Below are positions 56,544 through 64,000 of a DNA stretch of 64,000 nucleotides, in pieces. Positions within the stretch are counted from its first letter, which is position 1; each line of letters opens with the position of its first letter. Source of the DNA: Bacteroidota bacterium. Its GTDB lineage: Bacteria; Bacteroidota; Bacteroidia; UBA4408. The notes beneath the pieces were generated by a model, which was given only the letters and a program-made list of their open reading frames with translations, had not been told where the DNA came from and ran no database searches. The translations under genes were made by a program, and so were the position numbers. The stretch spans positions 586,291 to 650,290 of the forward strand of contig JADKCP010000003.1 in NCBI GenBank assembly GCA_016718805.1, given 5' to 3'.

Positions 56544-57557
56544 ATGAAAACTATCTTGACTTCAGTACTGGCAATGTGTTTAGCAGTTCATGCAATTGCC
56601 CAAATTTCAACTAATAATCTGGCGGCTTATTATCCGTTTTCTGGTAATTCAAATGATGCAACCGGTAACGGACATAACGGAACAAACAATGGTGCAAATC
56701 TGGTCCAAGATCGTTTTGGGAATGCAAATTCAGCTTATCATTTTGACGGAATAAGCGCATATATAGAGGTTCCACATAATCCGTCAATAAATTTTACAGA
56801 TTCTCTTTCTATATCGCTTTGGTTTGAAATGGATGTAGCTACAGCAGGAAGCACAAGATTATTGGACAAAGGCATTGGGAATACAAATTCCGGTTATCTT
56901 CTTACAGCTCATACAACTGGATATAGCTTCATTGGTGGAAGTATTGGAACTTTGCCGGGACAAGGAGCTTCGCATAAAACATTGCAATTAAACCAGTGGT
57001 ATCATGTGGTAATGATTTTTAAAAACAATAATGTTGCTCTTTATTTAAACGGGCAATTTGATACTTCGTTTGTGGGGACTTCGCCAATACAAGCAAATAC
57101 GAATAACTTGAGGATAGCAGCATCCAATCCGCTCAGTACATTTTTCCAAGGTACAATAGATGATATAAGAATTTATAATTCTGCATTGAGCTACGGAAAT
57201 GTTCTTGCGTTGTACAATGAAGCATTATGTTTCCAGAACATCACAGTAACCGATACACTTTACATAAACGCAAATTTTACCGGCTTTAATCCCATCTCTT
57301 ACTCTAATACTATCAAGATATATCCTAATCCGGCCAGCACGGATTTGATTATAGATTATGGCGCAAGTTTCAGCTACTTTGCCGGCTATACTTTGAAGAT
57401 TGAAAATTCGCTTAGCCAAATTGTTTATCAAACTGGAGTTACACAACAAAATCAAACCGTGAATCTTTCTTCATGGACAGGTAATGGACTTTACTTTGTT
57501 CACCTGATTGATGCCAGTGGAAATACAATTGAAATTAGGAAAATTGTTTTGCAGTGA
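56544..57557 (+). CDS. LamG/concanavalin-like secreted protein with T9SS domain
   Basis: Signal peptide MKTILTSVLAMCLAVHAIAQ, then LAAYYPFSGNSNDATGNGHNGTNNGA and AYHFDGISAYIEVPHNPSINFTDSLSISLWF, the LamG-type beta-sandwich, with GTIDDIRIYNSALS at its end. The C-terminus (IKIYPNPASTDLIIDYG...IEIRKIVLQ) is a T9SS sorting domain. 337 residues. A carbohydrate-binding role is possible. Confidence 0.82.
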   Translation: MKTILTSVLAMCLAVHAIAQISTNNLAAYYPFSGNSNDATGNGHNGTNNGANLVQDRFGNANSAYHFDGISAYIEVPHNPSINFTDSLSISLWFEMDVATAGSTRLLDKGIGNTNSGYLLTAHTTGYSFIGGSIGTLPGQGASHKTLQLNQWYHVVMIFKNNNVALYLNGQFDTSFVGTSPIQANTNNLRIAASNPLSTFFQGTIDDIRIYNSALSYGNVLALYNEALCFQNITVTDTLYINANFTGFNPISYSNTIKIYPNPASTDLIIDYGASFSYFAGYTLKIENSLSQIVYQTGVTQQNQTVNLSSWTGNGLYFVHLIDASGNTIEIRKIVLQ

Positions 57558-57558
57558 A

Positions 57559-57762
57559 ATGGAAGTGTTGAATCCATATTTGGAATTGATTCGGAGGCAA
57601 ATTGAATTTTTCCTGCAGAAGAAGTTTCAGTATTTTACCAATATAAGTTTTCCTGAACTGAGTAATTTTTCTGGTTGGGATAATATGATGTTTTCTGGCT
57701 TGGGCGCATTCATAGGGTCGATAATAGCGATCTATATTTTCAAGTCACAATTTAAAAAATAA
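57559..57762 (+). CDS. Small single-span membrane protein
   Basis: 67 residues from the ATG at 57559, one base after the preceding stop; a longer frame would overlap the T9SS gene. MEVLNPYLELIRRQIEFFLQKKFQYF is amphipathic and MMFSGLGAFIGSIIAIYIF is a membrane segment. Function unknown. Confidence 0.5.
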   Translation: MEVLNPYLELIRRQIEFFLQKKFQYFTNISFPELSNFSGWDNMMFSGLGAFIGSIIAIYIFKSQFKK

Positions 57763-57818
57763 TATATCTGCAAAAATAAATCGATTATCTGACATTGTTT
57801 TTCCTAATGGTTATACTA

Positions 57819-58649
57819 TCATGCCAATTCCAAAAAGCGTGGTCCTTCTTTCTCTATTTCTGATATTGAAATTACTATTCTAACACTTGGTGTCCAACCC
57901 AAGTCTAATAACCGATCATTTATTATTTCCGATTCAGCAAGTTCTGGATCTCCGATAAACGGAGAAGATTGCTCACCAAAAATTTCATCAAAGGAACTAT
58001 CCATATCTATATCAGTACTTGAATAGGAGCGATGTCCAAGGTTTAGAGCGTCTGGCATAAGCACTTTTTGGCAACAAGGTAATACCCTCCAAGGTATACT
58101 AAAAGGAACTGCAACCATAAAGGGAATTTTAGAAACATTGTTCTTTATGCAATACTTTTTTACATAACTAATTCCTGCAATTGAACAGCCCAATTGCTCT
58201 TGGTTATAGACTCCAAAGCAATCCTTGCCTGAATGCTTAAAGCCAGCAACCCCATTATAAAACAAATAGTAAGCTTGGCAGCCTGCTGTTTTTGAAAATC
58301 TTTGTAATAAATCCCACTGCATTCCTCCATATTTATTGTTACTATGCGCAACATCATTGTATTTCCCATTTCGCTTTAAAACTTTCGCCTGGAACATAAA
58401 TCTTAAATAAGAATCATGATCAACTTCAATATAAATTTCCAAATCCGCACCTCGCCGCTTCTCATCAATAGCTCTTTGGGCAAATATTCTTCTGTCTCTT
58501 GTTGACTTCACATATCTCTGTATGGAACTTACAATTGTGTTTTTGGTAATTCCATCTTCACTGAGCTCATTTCCATTTGCGTTGTTCTCGGAAACACCTC
58601 TCCATATACTAACTGATAATTCCTGGAACAATTCACATATCTGTTTCAT
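57819..58649 (-). CDS. DUF6615-like protein, candidate PD-(D/E)XK nuclease fold
   Basis: 276 residues. RRGADLEIYIEV (D69, E71) followed by FMFQAKVLKRN (Q87, K89) gives a D...(Q)xK arrangement as in PD-(D/E)XK enzymes; MQWDLLQRFSKTAGCQAYYLFYNG resembles the rest of DUF6615-type proteins. Enzyme activity and substrate are unknown. It is divergent from the zinc-finger gene by 41 bases, so they may share regulation. Confidence 0.55.
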   Translation of the reverse strand: MKQICELFQELSVSIWRGVSENNANGNELSEDGITKNTIVSSIQRYVKSTRDRRIFAQRAIDEKRRGADLEIYIEVDHDSYLRFMFQAKVLKRNGKYNDVAHSNNKYGGMQWDLLQRFSKTAGCQAYYLFYNGVAGFKHSGKDCFGVYNQEQLGCSIAGISYVKKYCIKNNVSKIPFMVAVPFSIPWRVLPCCQKVLMPDALNLGHRSYSSTDIDMDSSFDEIFGEQSSPFIGDPELAESEIINDRLLDLGWTPSVRIVISISEIEKEGPRFLELA

Positions 58650-58690
58650 TATTAATTAGATTTGTCTGGACAAATATATTATTTCAAAAA

Positions 58691-59453
58691 ATGCCAACTT
58701 GTAAATTATGCCTTCAAGAGGCTGAGTTAAAAAGATCACATATTATCCCAGAATTTATGTACTCAGGGATTTATGATCAAGACCCAAAAAGATTTTATGA
58801 AATCAAAATTGAGGACGAAGCAGCAAAAAGTTTAATTCAACAGAAAGGTCAGCGCGAGTATTTACTCTGTGGAATATGTGAATCAAAACTTAGTAAGTAT
58901 GAAAAATATGCAGACGAAAATCTATATGGAAAAAACAATAATGGAAAAGCTGTTCTTGTAAATCAGTCAATGACGCACGATGGACAGAGTTTTTCTTTAT
59001 AAATTCGTGGGTTTTGACTATCATTCTATGAAGCTATTTTTAGATTCGTTGCTTTGGCGACTTATGGTTTCTCAAACGATTGCTACTCCAGATTATGGCG
59101 ATGAGATAAAGGAAAAATTAAGAATTTCTCTTAATAGCGAAACTCCGCTTAATGAAGATGAATTTCCATGCATTATACAATCGATAATGACTTCTCCAGG
59201 TGAAATATTAAAAGGCTTCATCCTTTCCCCATGTGAGAAGAAACATGAAAAGAGAATTATCCTTAGTGTTTTAATTGATGGCTATGAATACAATTTTTAC
59301 GTTTCAAAAGAATTACCCAATGACCCGATAAAATCTTTCTTACAAAAAAGCGGCAAACTTAATGTGATTGGAAGATTAATTTATGACATGCCAGATCTTA
59401 TCGAGATAGTAAAAGAAAGAATGGATCATTTAAAGCAAAGATTAAAAAAGTGA
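58691..59453 (+). pseudogene. Zinc-finger (HNH-like) protein, frameshifted near 58992
   Basis: The 5' frame (58691-59002) has CKLC (C4, C7), RSHIIPEF (H17) and LLCGICESKLSKYEKYAD (C60, C63), a zinc-finger with an HNH-like SHIIP. The 3' frame (58980-59453) continues FLYKFVGFDYHSMKLFLDSLLWRLMVSQ. Removing one T from the five-T run near 58992 joins them into a protein of ~253 residues. Similar full-length proteins without a break are common in accessory regions; function unknown. Confidence 0.65.
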
Positions 59454-59463
59454 ATATCGGATT

Positions 59464-60089
59464 ATGAAGCAAAGTGAAGAATTATACTTGTTACGATATC
59501 GCTACGGAAGAGCTGCAGAAATGCTTGTTGCCTATAAAACTTTTCTTTCCAGGCAAGTTCAGGTAGGACCAGAGAATTACTGTCAAAATTCAGAAATTGT
59601 GAGCCAAGTTACTCATACACTTCTGATTACTTATTACTCATTCATCCACAGTTTGTTTGATCAAAGTGGGACAAATTTTATTAAAACGACTGAGCCTTAT
59701 TTAAGCATACTCACTGACGATGCCTTAGAAATTCGAAATGAATTGATTGAGATTTGGCAAGAAATAGAGAGGCAATTTCAAAACTTAGAAATAATGTTGG
59801 GTTCCATGGAGGAACAAAACTAAGGAGCCATGAAGTAGGATATTCTTCGTTTGGACTGATTCATCCTCAGACCCCTGATTTAATAATGACATGTTTTGCA
59901 CTATTTTTTATCGAAATTGATAAAGTTGTGGTTCCTGAAGGAAATTTCAAGAAACATGTTGATACTGAACCCGTCAAAAAATTCATGCGGGAAAGAAGCG
60001 AAAAATTAAAGAAAGCAATTAAAGACCCTTCTCGCCAGGAAGCTTTTAATTTGTTAATTGAAGAATTAAAAGACATGTACGGCGAATAG
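59464..60089 (+). pseudogene. Putative HEPN-type protein, frameshifted near 59776
   Basis: The 5' frame (59464-59823) and 3' frame (59754-60089) join, by adding one T in TTTC near 59776, into a ~207-residue helical protein: IERQFSKLRNNVGFHGGTKL. This restores RNNVGFH (R109, H115), which fits the Rx4-6H motif of HEPN ribonucleases, with the polar residue after Arg that the family prefers. Neither frame alone contains the motif in context. It follows the zinc-finger gene by ten bases. HEPN assignment is inference from one motif and the helical pattern. Confidence 0.55.
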
Positions 60090-60237
60090 TGCTCCATTTA
60101 CTATTTCGATGGTAATTTTTGGGGCTCCATTGATGAACACGGAGCTTTTTACATTCGTTTACTCTTAGCAAACGATCCTTTTCTCATGATCTCATCTAAG
60201 TATTTCTACGTATTTTTTATTCGATAAATTTTGTATT

Positions 60238-60259
60238 AGTTTGCATGTCAATGCAAACT
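60238..60259. promoter_or_regulatory. Palindrome AGTTTGCAT-GTCA-ATGCAAACT before the NdpA-like gene
   Basis: A perfect 9-base inverted repeat with a four-base spacer, 18 bases before the ATG at 60278. It overlaps a -7-like element (TTTGC), so a bound repressor would block transcription (inference). Confidence 0.5.
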
Positions 60260-60277
60260 GTGTAACAATAAGAGGAA

Positions 60278-61330
60278 ATGATAGATATTTCAAGAGCTAA
60301 CCTTGAGCTAATAAGCTTGAATAAAGTAGGCAATAAAGCTAAAGGAGAGAATAATATTATCTCGCCTGACCTATTCTATCCAAATGATGAAGAAAAAAAC
60401 GAACTATTGGTTCATTTTCTTGTCCCATTCAAAAACTTAGCTGAGGTAAATAGGTTCTGTCATTCAAGCGATATTGAGTACAATGAAGTTTACAGTTTCT
60501 GTTGCAAGATTTTTAAAAAAAATAAAGAATTTCTGAAATATTCGTCTTCTATAATAAAGCACCTGTATGAGCAATCTGACCATCCCAATATTAAGAGTGG
60601 GGAGGTTAGCCTGGTTTATTTTCATGACATAATTTTTGAAGGTCAATTAAGTTCAGCAATCGGAATATATAAATCTGAAAGGAAGGAATCGTTTTTTCAA
60701 TTTAAGAAATCCGGAGGAGGTTTAGTATTAGCAACGCAAAAGGGAATAGCATCAAAAAAGCTTGACAAAGCTTGCCTTATTATTAATATCGAAGAAGAAG
60801 ATGGATTAAGAGTTCTCTCTCTTGACAACAATAATTATGATACCGAATACTGGAAATACAAATTTCTTCAAATTGAAGAAATTCAAGATTTTAACTTTCA
60901 AACCCGTAGTTATATTTCATTATGTAAAAACTTCTCTAATGATGTGGTTGAAAGACAAGAAGGTAAAAAAGAGAGTATTTCCTTTCTAAATCAATCAATG
61001 AAATATTTGAGTAATAATGAAAGTTTAGAGGAGGAGGAATTTATTCAAACAGTATTTGATAATAAGGAAATACGGCAACAATTCATTAATTATAAAAAGC
61101 AATATGAGGAGAATTATGATGTCATTTTGCATGATGAATTTGAAATCTCTAAATCCGTACTACACACTCAAAAAAGAAAGGTAAAAAATCAAATTAATCT
61201 TGATACTCAAATTCAAATAAAGTTGGGGTTTAATGAAGAAATTGCGAGTGATCAATACATTGAAAGAGGTTTTGATGAAAGTAAAAAAATGTTTTTCTAT
61301 AAAATATTTTTCAACAAAGAATTAGAATAA
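60278..61330 (+). CDS. Nucleoid-associated protein, NdpA/YejK-like (NA37)
   Basis: 350 residues. MIDISRANLELISLNKVGNKAKGENNI, LVHFLVPFKN, SIIKHLYEQSDHPNIKSGEVSLVYFHDIIFEGQLSSAIGIYKSE and LDKACLIINIEEEDGLRVLSLDNNN match the Bacteroidota branch of the 37-kDa nucleoid-associated family. E. coli YejK is nucleoid-associated; Bacteroidota copies are often seen in accessory regions. It probably is the first gene of a co-directional run. Confidence 0.72.
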   Translation: MIDISRANLELISLNKVGNKAKGENNIISPDLFYPNDEEKNELLVHFLVPFKNLAEVNRFCHSSDIEYNEVYSFCCKIFKKNKEFLKYSSSIIKHLYEQSDHPNIKSGEVSLVYFHDIIFEGQLSSAIGIYKSERKESFFQFKKSGGGLVLATQKGIASKKLDKACLIINIEEEDGLRVLSLDNNNYDTEYWKYKFLQIEEIQDFNFQTRSYISLCKNFSNDVVERQEGKKESISFLNQSMKYLSNNESLEEEEFIQTVFDNKEIRQQFINYKKQYEENYDVILHDEFEISKSVLHTQKRKVKNQINLDTQIQIKLGFNEEIASDQYIERGFDESKKMFFYKIFFNKELE

Positions 61331-61350
61331 GAATTGTAATACTACCCATT

Positions 61351-62229
61351 ATGCGCCCTAAAAAAAGAATAATTAAATTTTATACTTTAATTCAAAAGGA
61401 TTGGGAAACTTCAAACTCTCCCATACCCGCGCAAAGAGTAAAGTATATTATTGACATGGTTATTTTATTAGAAAGGAAGAAAAGAGTCTTTGACATTACA
61501 AAGCAGAAGTTTTGCGTTCTTGAAAGTTCTACTTTCAATGAATCAAACAAAACCCATTCCTTAATTTTCAAATCTGCAAAAACTGATTATAGACCTGATC
61601 TCTTTGACAGGGAAACTATTCAGGAAAGAAAAAACCCAAAGAAATCTACAGAAGGAGACGGGGAAAAAACGCATTTAATCATTAAATATAAAGATGATGA
61701 TGTCTTTATCGTTTTGGAAAAGAATGGCAAAGGAATTAATATTCGTGCCATCGTTAAGTATTTTCAAAAATTTGCAAAGAAATATATGGCAAGTATAAAT
61801 GAGAAACTTAACTTTTCATTTGAAGAAATACCTATGATCAAGGAGAATTTTTTAGAAGAAATTAAAAAGCTTAAAAGAGTGGTTTTGGGGCAGGTATATG
61901 TTGATAAAAGCATTTTAGGAAGTCCCGCCTTAAATTATTCAAATCGAATCCAGGAGATCAAACACAATATAATTTTATCGATAAGTGCGGAGAGAGAACA
62001 GAATATTATTAAAACTATTGAAGATTTATGGTATAAGCTTACTGCTCCTGACTCTAAAATTGAAAAAATAAGAGTGACAGGAAAAAATTCGATTAATGGA
62101 GATGTGATAATAGATACTGGTTTTATTGAAAAGGTAGATCAAATCGAAGCAGAAATAAATGAAGCGACCGGAGTTGTTACCTCAACCAGCATTATGACCA
62201 AACTAACAGAAATTGCTCAAATTTTATAG
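61351..62229 (+). CDS. Unrecognised 292-residue protein, possibly DUF6731-like
   Basis: N-terminal IIKFYTLIQKDWETSNSPIPAQRVKYIIDM, then HLIIKYKDDDVFIVLEKNGKGINIRAIVKYFQKFAKKY and a helical middle (SISAEREQNIIKTIEDLWYKLT). The pattern recalls DUF6731-type proteins, but I cannot confirm it. Soluble. It starts 20 bases after the NdpA-like gene and ends three bases before the membrane gene, so the three are probably one transcript. Confidence 0.6.
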   Translation: MRPKKRIIKFYTLIQKDWETSNSPIPAQRVKYIIDMVILLERKKRVFDITKQKFCVLESSTFNESNKTHSLIFKSAKTDYRPDLFDRETIQERKNPKKSTEGDGEKTHLIIKYKDDDVFIVLEKNGKGINIRAIVKYFQKFAKKYMASINEKLNFSFEEIPMIKENFLEEIKKLKRVVLGQVYVDKSILGSPALNYSNRIQEIKHNIILSISAEREQNIIKTIEDLWYKLTAPDSKIEKIRVTGKNSINGDVIIDTGFIEKVDQIEAEINEATGVVTSTSIMTKLTEIAQIL

Positions 62230-62232
62230 ACC

Positions 62233-62747
62233 ATGTACTTAGAATTTTTGCTTATAGTAAATGACTATTTCAAGACACTAAATAAAAAATATGTGTTTTT
62301 GAATGGGGGCTTCCTTTTGTGATTGCTATACTAATTTTTTATTTATTTAATGGATTCCAAATATTAGAGCCGGCAAAGAAGTTTATTGATACTTCAATTA
62401 CCTTGCTGGGTATTTTTGTTGGGTTTTCAATCACTGTGATTACGCTATTAAATACCGCAAATAATGATAATGTTCAAGAAATTAAAAAGAGTATCACTGA
62501 AGTTACAATTGGAGGAAGAAAAATAACATTATTTCAACTTCTTCTTGTTAATATGACCTACTCAGTTGTTGTTGAAATTATATCCATAATCTTCAATTTA
62601 TGTCTTCCATTGTTTTTATTCAAAATTTCATGTAATGCTCTAAAAATTATCCTTTCTCTGGATTTATTTTTAATCCTTCATATATTGATGTTAACTATAA
62701 GAAATATTACAGATTTTTATTTTATTTTATTCAAAAGAACGGGTTAG
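62233..62747 (+). pseudogene. Membrane protein, frameshifted near 62304
   Basis: From the ATG at 62233 the first frame gives MYLEFLLIVNDYFKTLNKKY and then VFLNGG before a stop; adding one G in the five-G run near 62304 continues as GLPFVIAILIFYLFNGFQIL, with several membrane segments (LGIFVGFSITVITLL, LLVNMTYSVVVEIISIIF, LSLDLFLILHILMLT), total ~172 residues. Without the join it would need a GTG at 62319 and lose the N-terminus. The partner of a soluble protein encoded just before it, so a two-part unit is possible. Confidence 0.55.
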
Positions 62748-62789
62748 ACACATAATGATTCAACTCACAAAATATCAAAAGCAATAAAT

Positions 62790-63446
62790 ATGTCAACCTG
62801 GTTCGAACAAAATCAAACAAAGTCTGTAATAATTTACACCGCTTTAATCAGTGCTACAACTTGGGGGTTTTATAAATTTATTTATGAAGAAAATAAATTA
62901 GATTTATACAAAGCTCAAATAGAGACCAAGCAATCCGTAATTGGTCAATATCAATCAAGAATTGATTTTCTGGAAAAAGAAAATTCTAAACTACAAGTTG
63001 TATTAAATGATTTTGAAGAGTGGAATTCCAAAAGCAAAGACCCAACGCTATTTTATAAAACAAAGTTTGAGGAAATTGCGGATTTAAAGAAGGAATTCAC
63101 TCAGAAAAAAGCACTCAATGATACTGTTATAGTAGCAGACAATTCAAGTGGGCAAAACCCACCTGAAGCTCCTGAATTGAAATTACCGATCAACTTTGAA
63201 ATTTCCAAAGGAAGAACCTATGTCAATGATTTGGGAAAAATTGTCATTGGACTTAATAATGTTCATGTTGATCAAGATGCTGATTTTACACTGAGTATTG
63301 GTAATAAAAAGAACATCACTTATGAAAATATAAAGGTTGGAAGTTCATTCTCTTTTATTATTTTTAATAATAAAAAAATAGCAATCGTATTATCTCAAAC
63401 TGATTTCATTTCGGGTTCTGCCAGATTTCATATAAATCAAGAATAA
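62790..63446 (+). CDS. Membrane-anchored coiled-coil protein, unknown
   Basis: One membrane segment near residues 14-30 (IIYTALISATTWGFYKFIY), a coiled coil to about 75 (QYQSRIDFLEKENSKLQVVLNDF), a linker and a C-terminal beta domain (FEISKGRTYVNDLGKIVIGLN). No family recognised. 42 bases after the previous gene. Confidence 0.6.
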   Translation: MSTWFEQNQTKSVIIYTALISATTWGFYKFIYEENKLDLYKAQIETKQSVIGQYQSRIDFLEKENSKLQVVLNDFEEWNSKSKDPTLFYKTKFEEIADLKKEFTQKKALNDTVIVADNSSGQNPPEAPELKLPINFEISKGRTYVNDLGKIVIGLNNVHVDQDADFTLSIGNKKNITYENIKVGSSFSFIIFNNKKIAIVLSQTDFISGSARFHINQE

Positions 63447-63476
63447 ACTTAATTTTTAATACTTTAAACTCCAATT

Positions 63477-63662
63477 ATGTCTAAAAAGAAAGAGCCCACT
63501 AAAACTTCCACAAAATCAGAAACCGGAACTCGTCATAGAAATGCTGAAACTGGACAATTTGTTAGCAAGGGATATGCCGAAAGGCATCCAAAGACAACTG
63601 TAAAAGAAAAAGGTAAGAAAGACAAAGGAGGAACAGATCATACTGGGCCCAGACATAAATAA
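63477..63662 (+). CDS. Small lysine-rich protein
   Basis: 61 residues, very basic (KKKEPTKTSTKSETGTRHRNAETGQFVSKGYAERHPKTT). No domain; the segment NAETGQFVS recurs in small basic proteins of unknown function. Probably binds nucleic acid (inference). Confidence 0.55.
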   Translation: MSKKKEPTKTSTKSETGTRHRNAETGQFVSKGYAERHPKTTVKEKGKKDKGGTDHTGPRHK

Positions 63663-63670
63663 TAAGTGAA

Positions 63671-64000
63671 ATGAAATTAGAAGAATACAAAAATGACTCT
63701 TATGAGTTTTCAAAACAAACAAGTGTCCTAGTGAGGCAGTTTGCTTTCGCTGGAATCGCTATAATTTGGATATTCAAATATGATAAACCAACAGAACACC
63801 TGATCCCTATTGAATTATTTAAACCCCTTCTTTATTTTGTTTCTACGCTTGTATTTGACCTTCTACAATACTTAATACCGACAATTATCTTTACAATCTT
63901 TTTTCGATATCATGAGAAAGAAAACAAGGGAAAAACGGGAATAGATATTAAAGCATCAGGTTGGCTTTCAGCTCCAGGATGGGTTTGCTTTGTCTTGAAA
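63671..64000 (+). CDS. Membrane protein, 3' truncated by window edge
   Basis: An open frame of 110 codons from the ATG at 63671 to the window edge: MKLEEYKNDSYEFSKQTSVLVRQFAFAGIAIIWIF then LLYFVSTLVFDLLQYLIPTIIFTIFF, two membrane segments, then a cytosolic loop. Eight bases after the lysine-rich gene. Function unknown. Confidence 0.6.
   Translation, partial: MKLEEYKNDSYEFSKQTSVLVRQFAFAGIAIIWIFKYDKPTEHLIPIELFKPLLYFVSTLVFDLLQYLIPTIIFTIFFRYHEKENKGKTGIDIKASGWLSAPGWVCFVLK

Noticed and set aside
1..64000. tRNA or rRNA genes in the intergenic regions
   Set aside because: No cloverleaf-like sequence with a GTTCAAATC-type loop and matching arms was seen outside coding frames; a search program was not available.

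Overview
The window is AT-rich DNA from a member of the Bacteroidota. Seven products end in, or can be read through to, a C-terminal sorting domain of the type IX secretion system (T9SS). Several genes are preceded by the Bacteroidota -7 box TAnnTTTG, NusB has the long Bacteroidota form, and nusB, a DUF1573 gene, yajC, a YbbR gene and coaE lie in one series. No rRNA, tRNA or CRISPR array was seen. I cannot name the genus.

Layout. Bases 1-2700 hold the end of an ELWxTDGTxxGT-repeat surface protein and a MerR-type regulator with a cobalamin-binding domain. Bases 2700-3500 are non-coding and contain hairpin repeats. Bases 3500-18500 are a surface-polysaccharide locus (methyltransferases, flippase, glycosyltransferases, sugar epimerase, FkbM methyltransferase, asparagine synthetase), interrupted by a YadA-head/S74-chaperone surface protein. 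Bases 18500-26200 are mixed small genes, an ArsR/SRPBCC pair, a sialidase-like T9SS cargo and an M14 peptidase. Bases 26400-32100 are a potassium locus: Kup transporter, porin, and a KdpD/KdpE-like two-component pair. Bases 32200-38050 hold a tightly packed eight-gene operon (YHS, DoxX, MsrBA, Omp28-like, DinB, NRDE, ATP-grasp) behind a Crp/Fnr-type regulator. Bases 38100-46750 carry housekeeping genes. Bases 47000-51300 encode a very large modular T9SS protein.

From 51400 to the end the content becomes accessory. It starts with an IS1380-family element, followed by an array of four alternating ~18-base motifs, a DUF2130 nuclease-like gene, small HTH genes, a DUF6615-like nuclease candidate, a zinc-finger gene, a gene whose repaired frame shows a HEPN motif, and a co-directional run starting with an NdpA/YejK-like nucleoid-associated protein and continuing with an unrecognised 292-residue protein and membrane proteins. 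This last run is the best candidate for an undescribed, possibly defensive, system.

Caution on sequence quality: at least eight genes are broken by what looks like a single-base change, several in homopolymer runs (S74 protein, DUF2306-like protein, coaE, the large T9SS protein, and four genes after 55 kb). This is either uncorrected sequencing error or real decay. I annotate each as one spanning gene and say where the break is.
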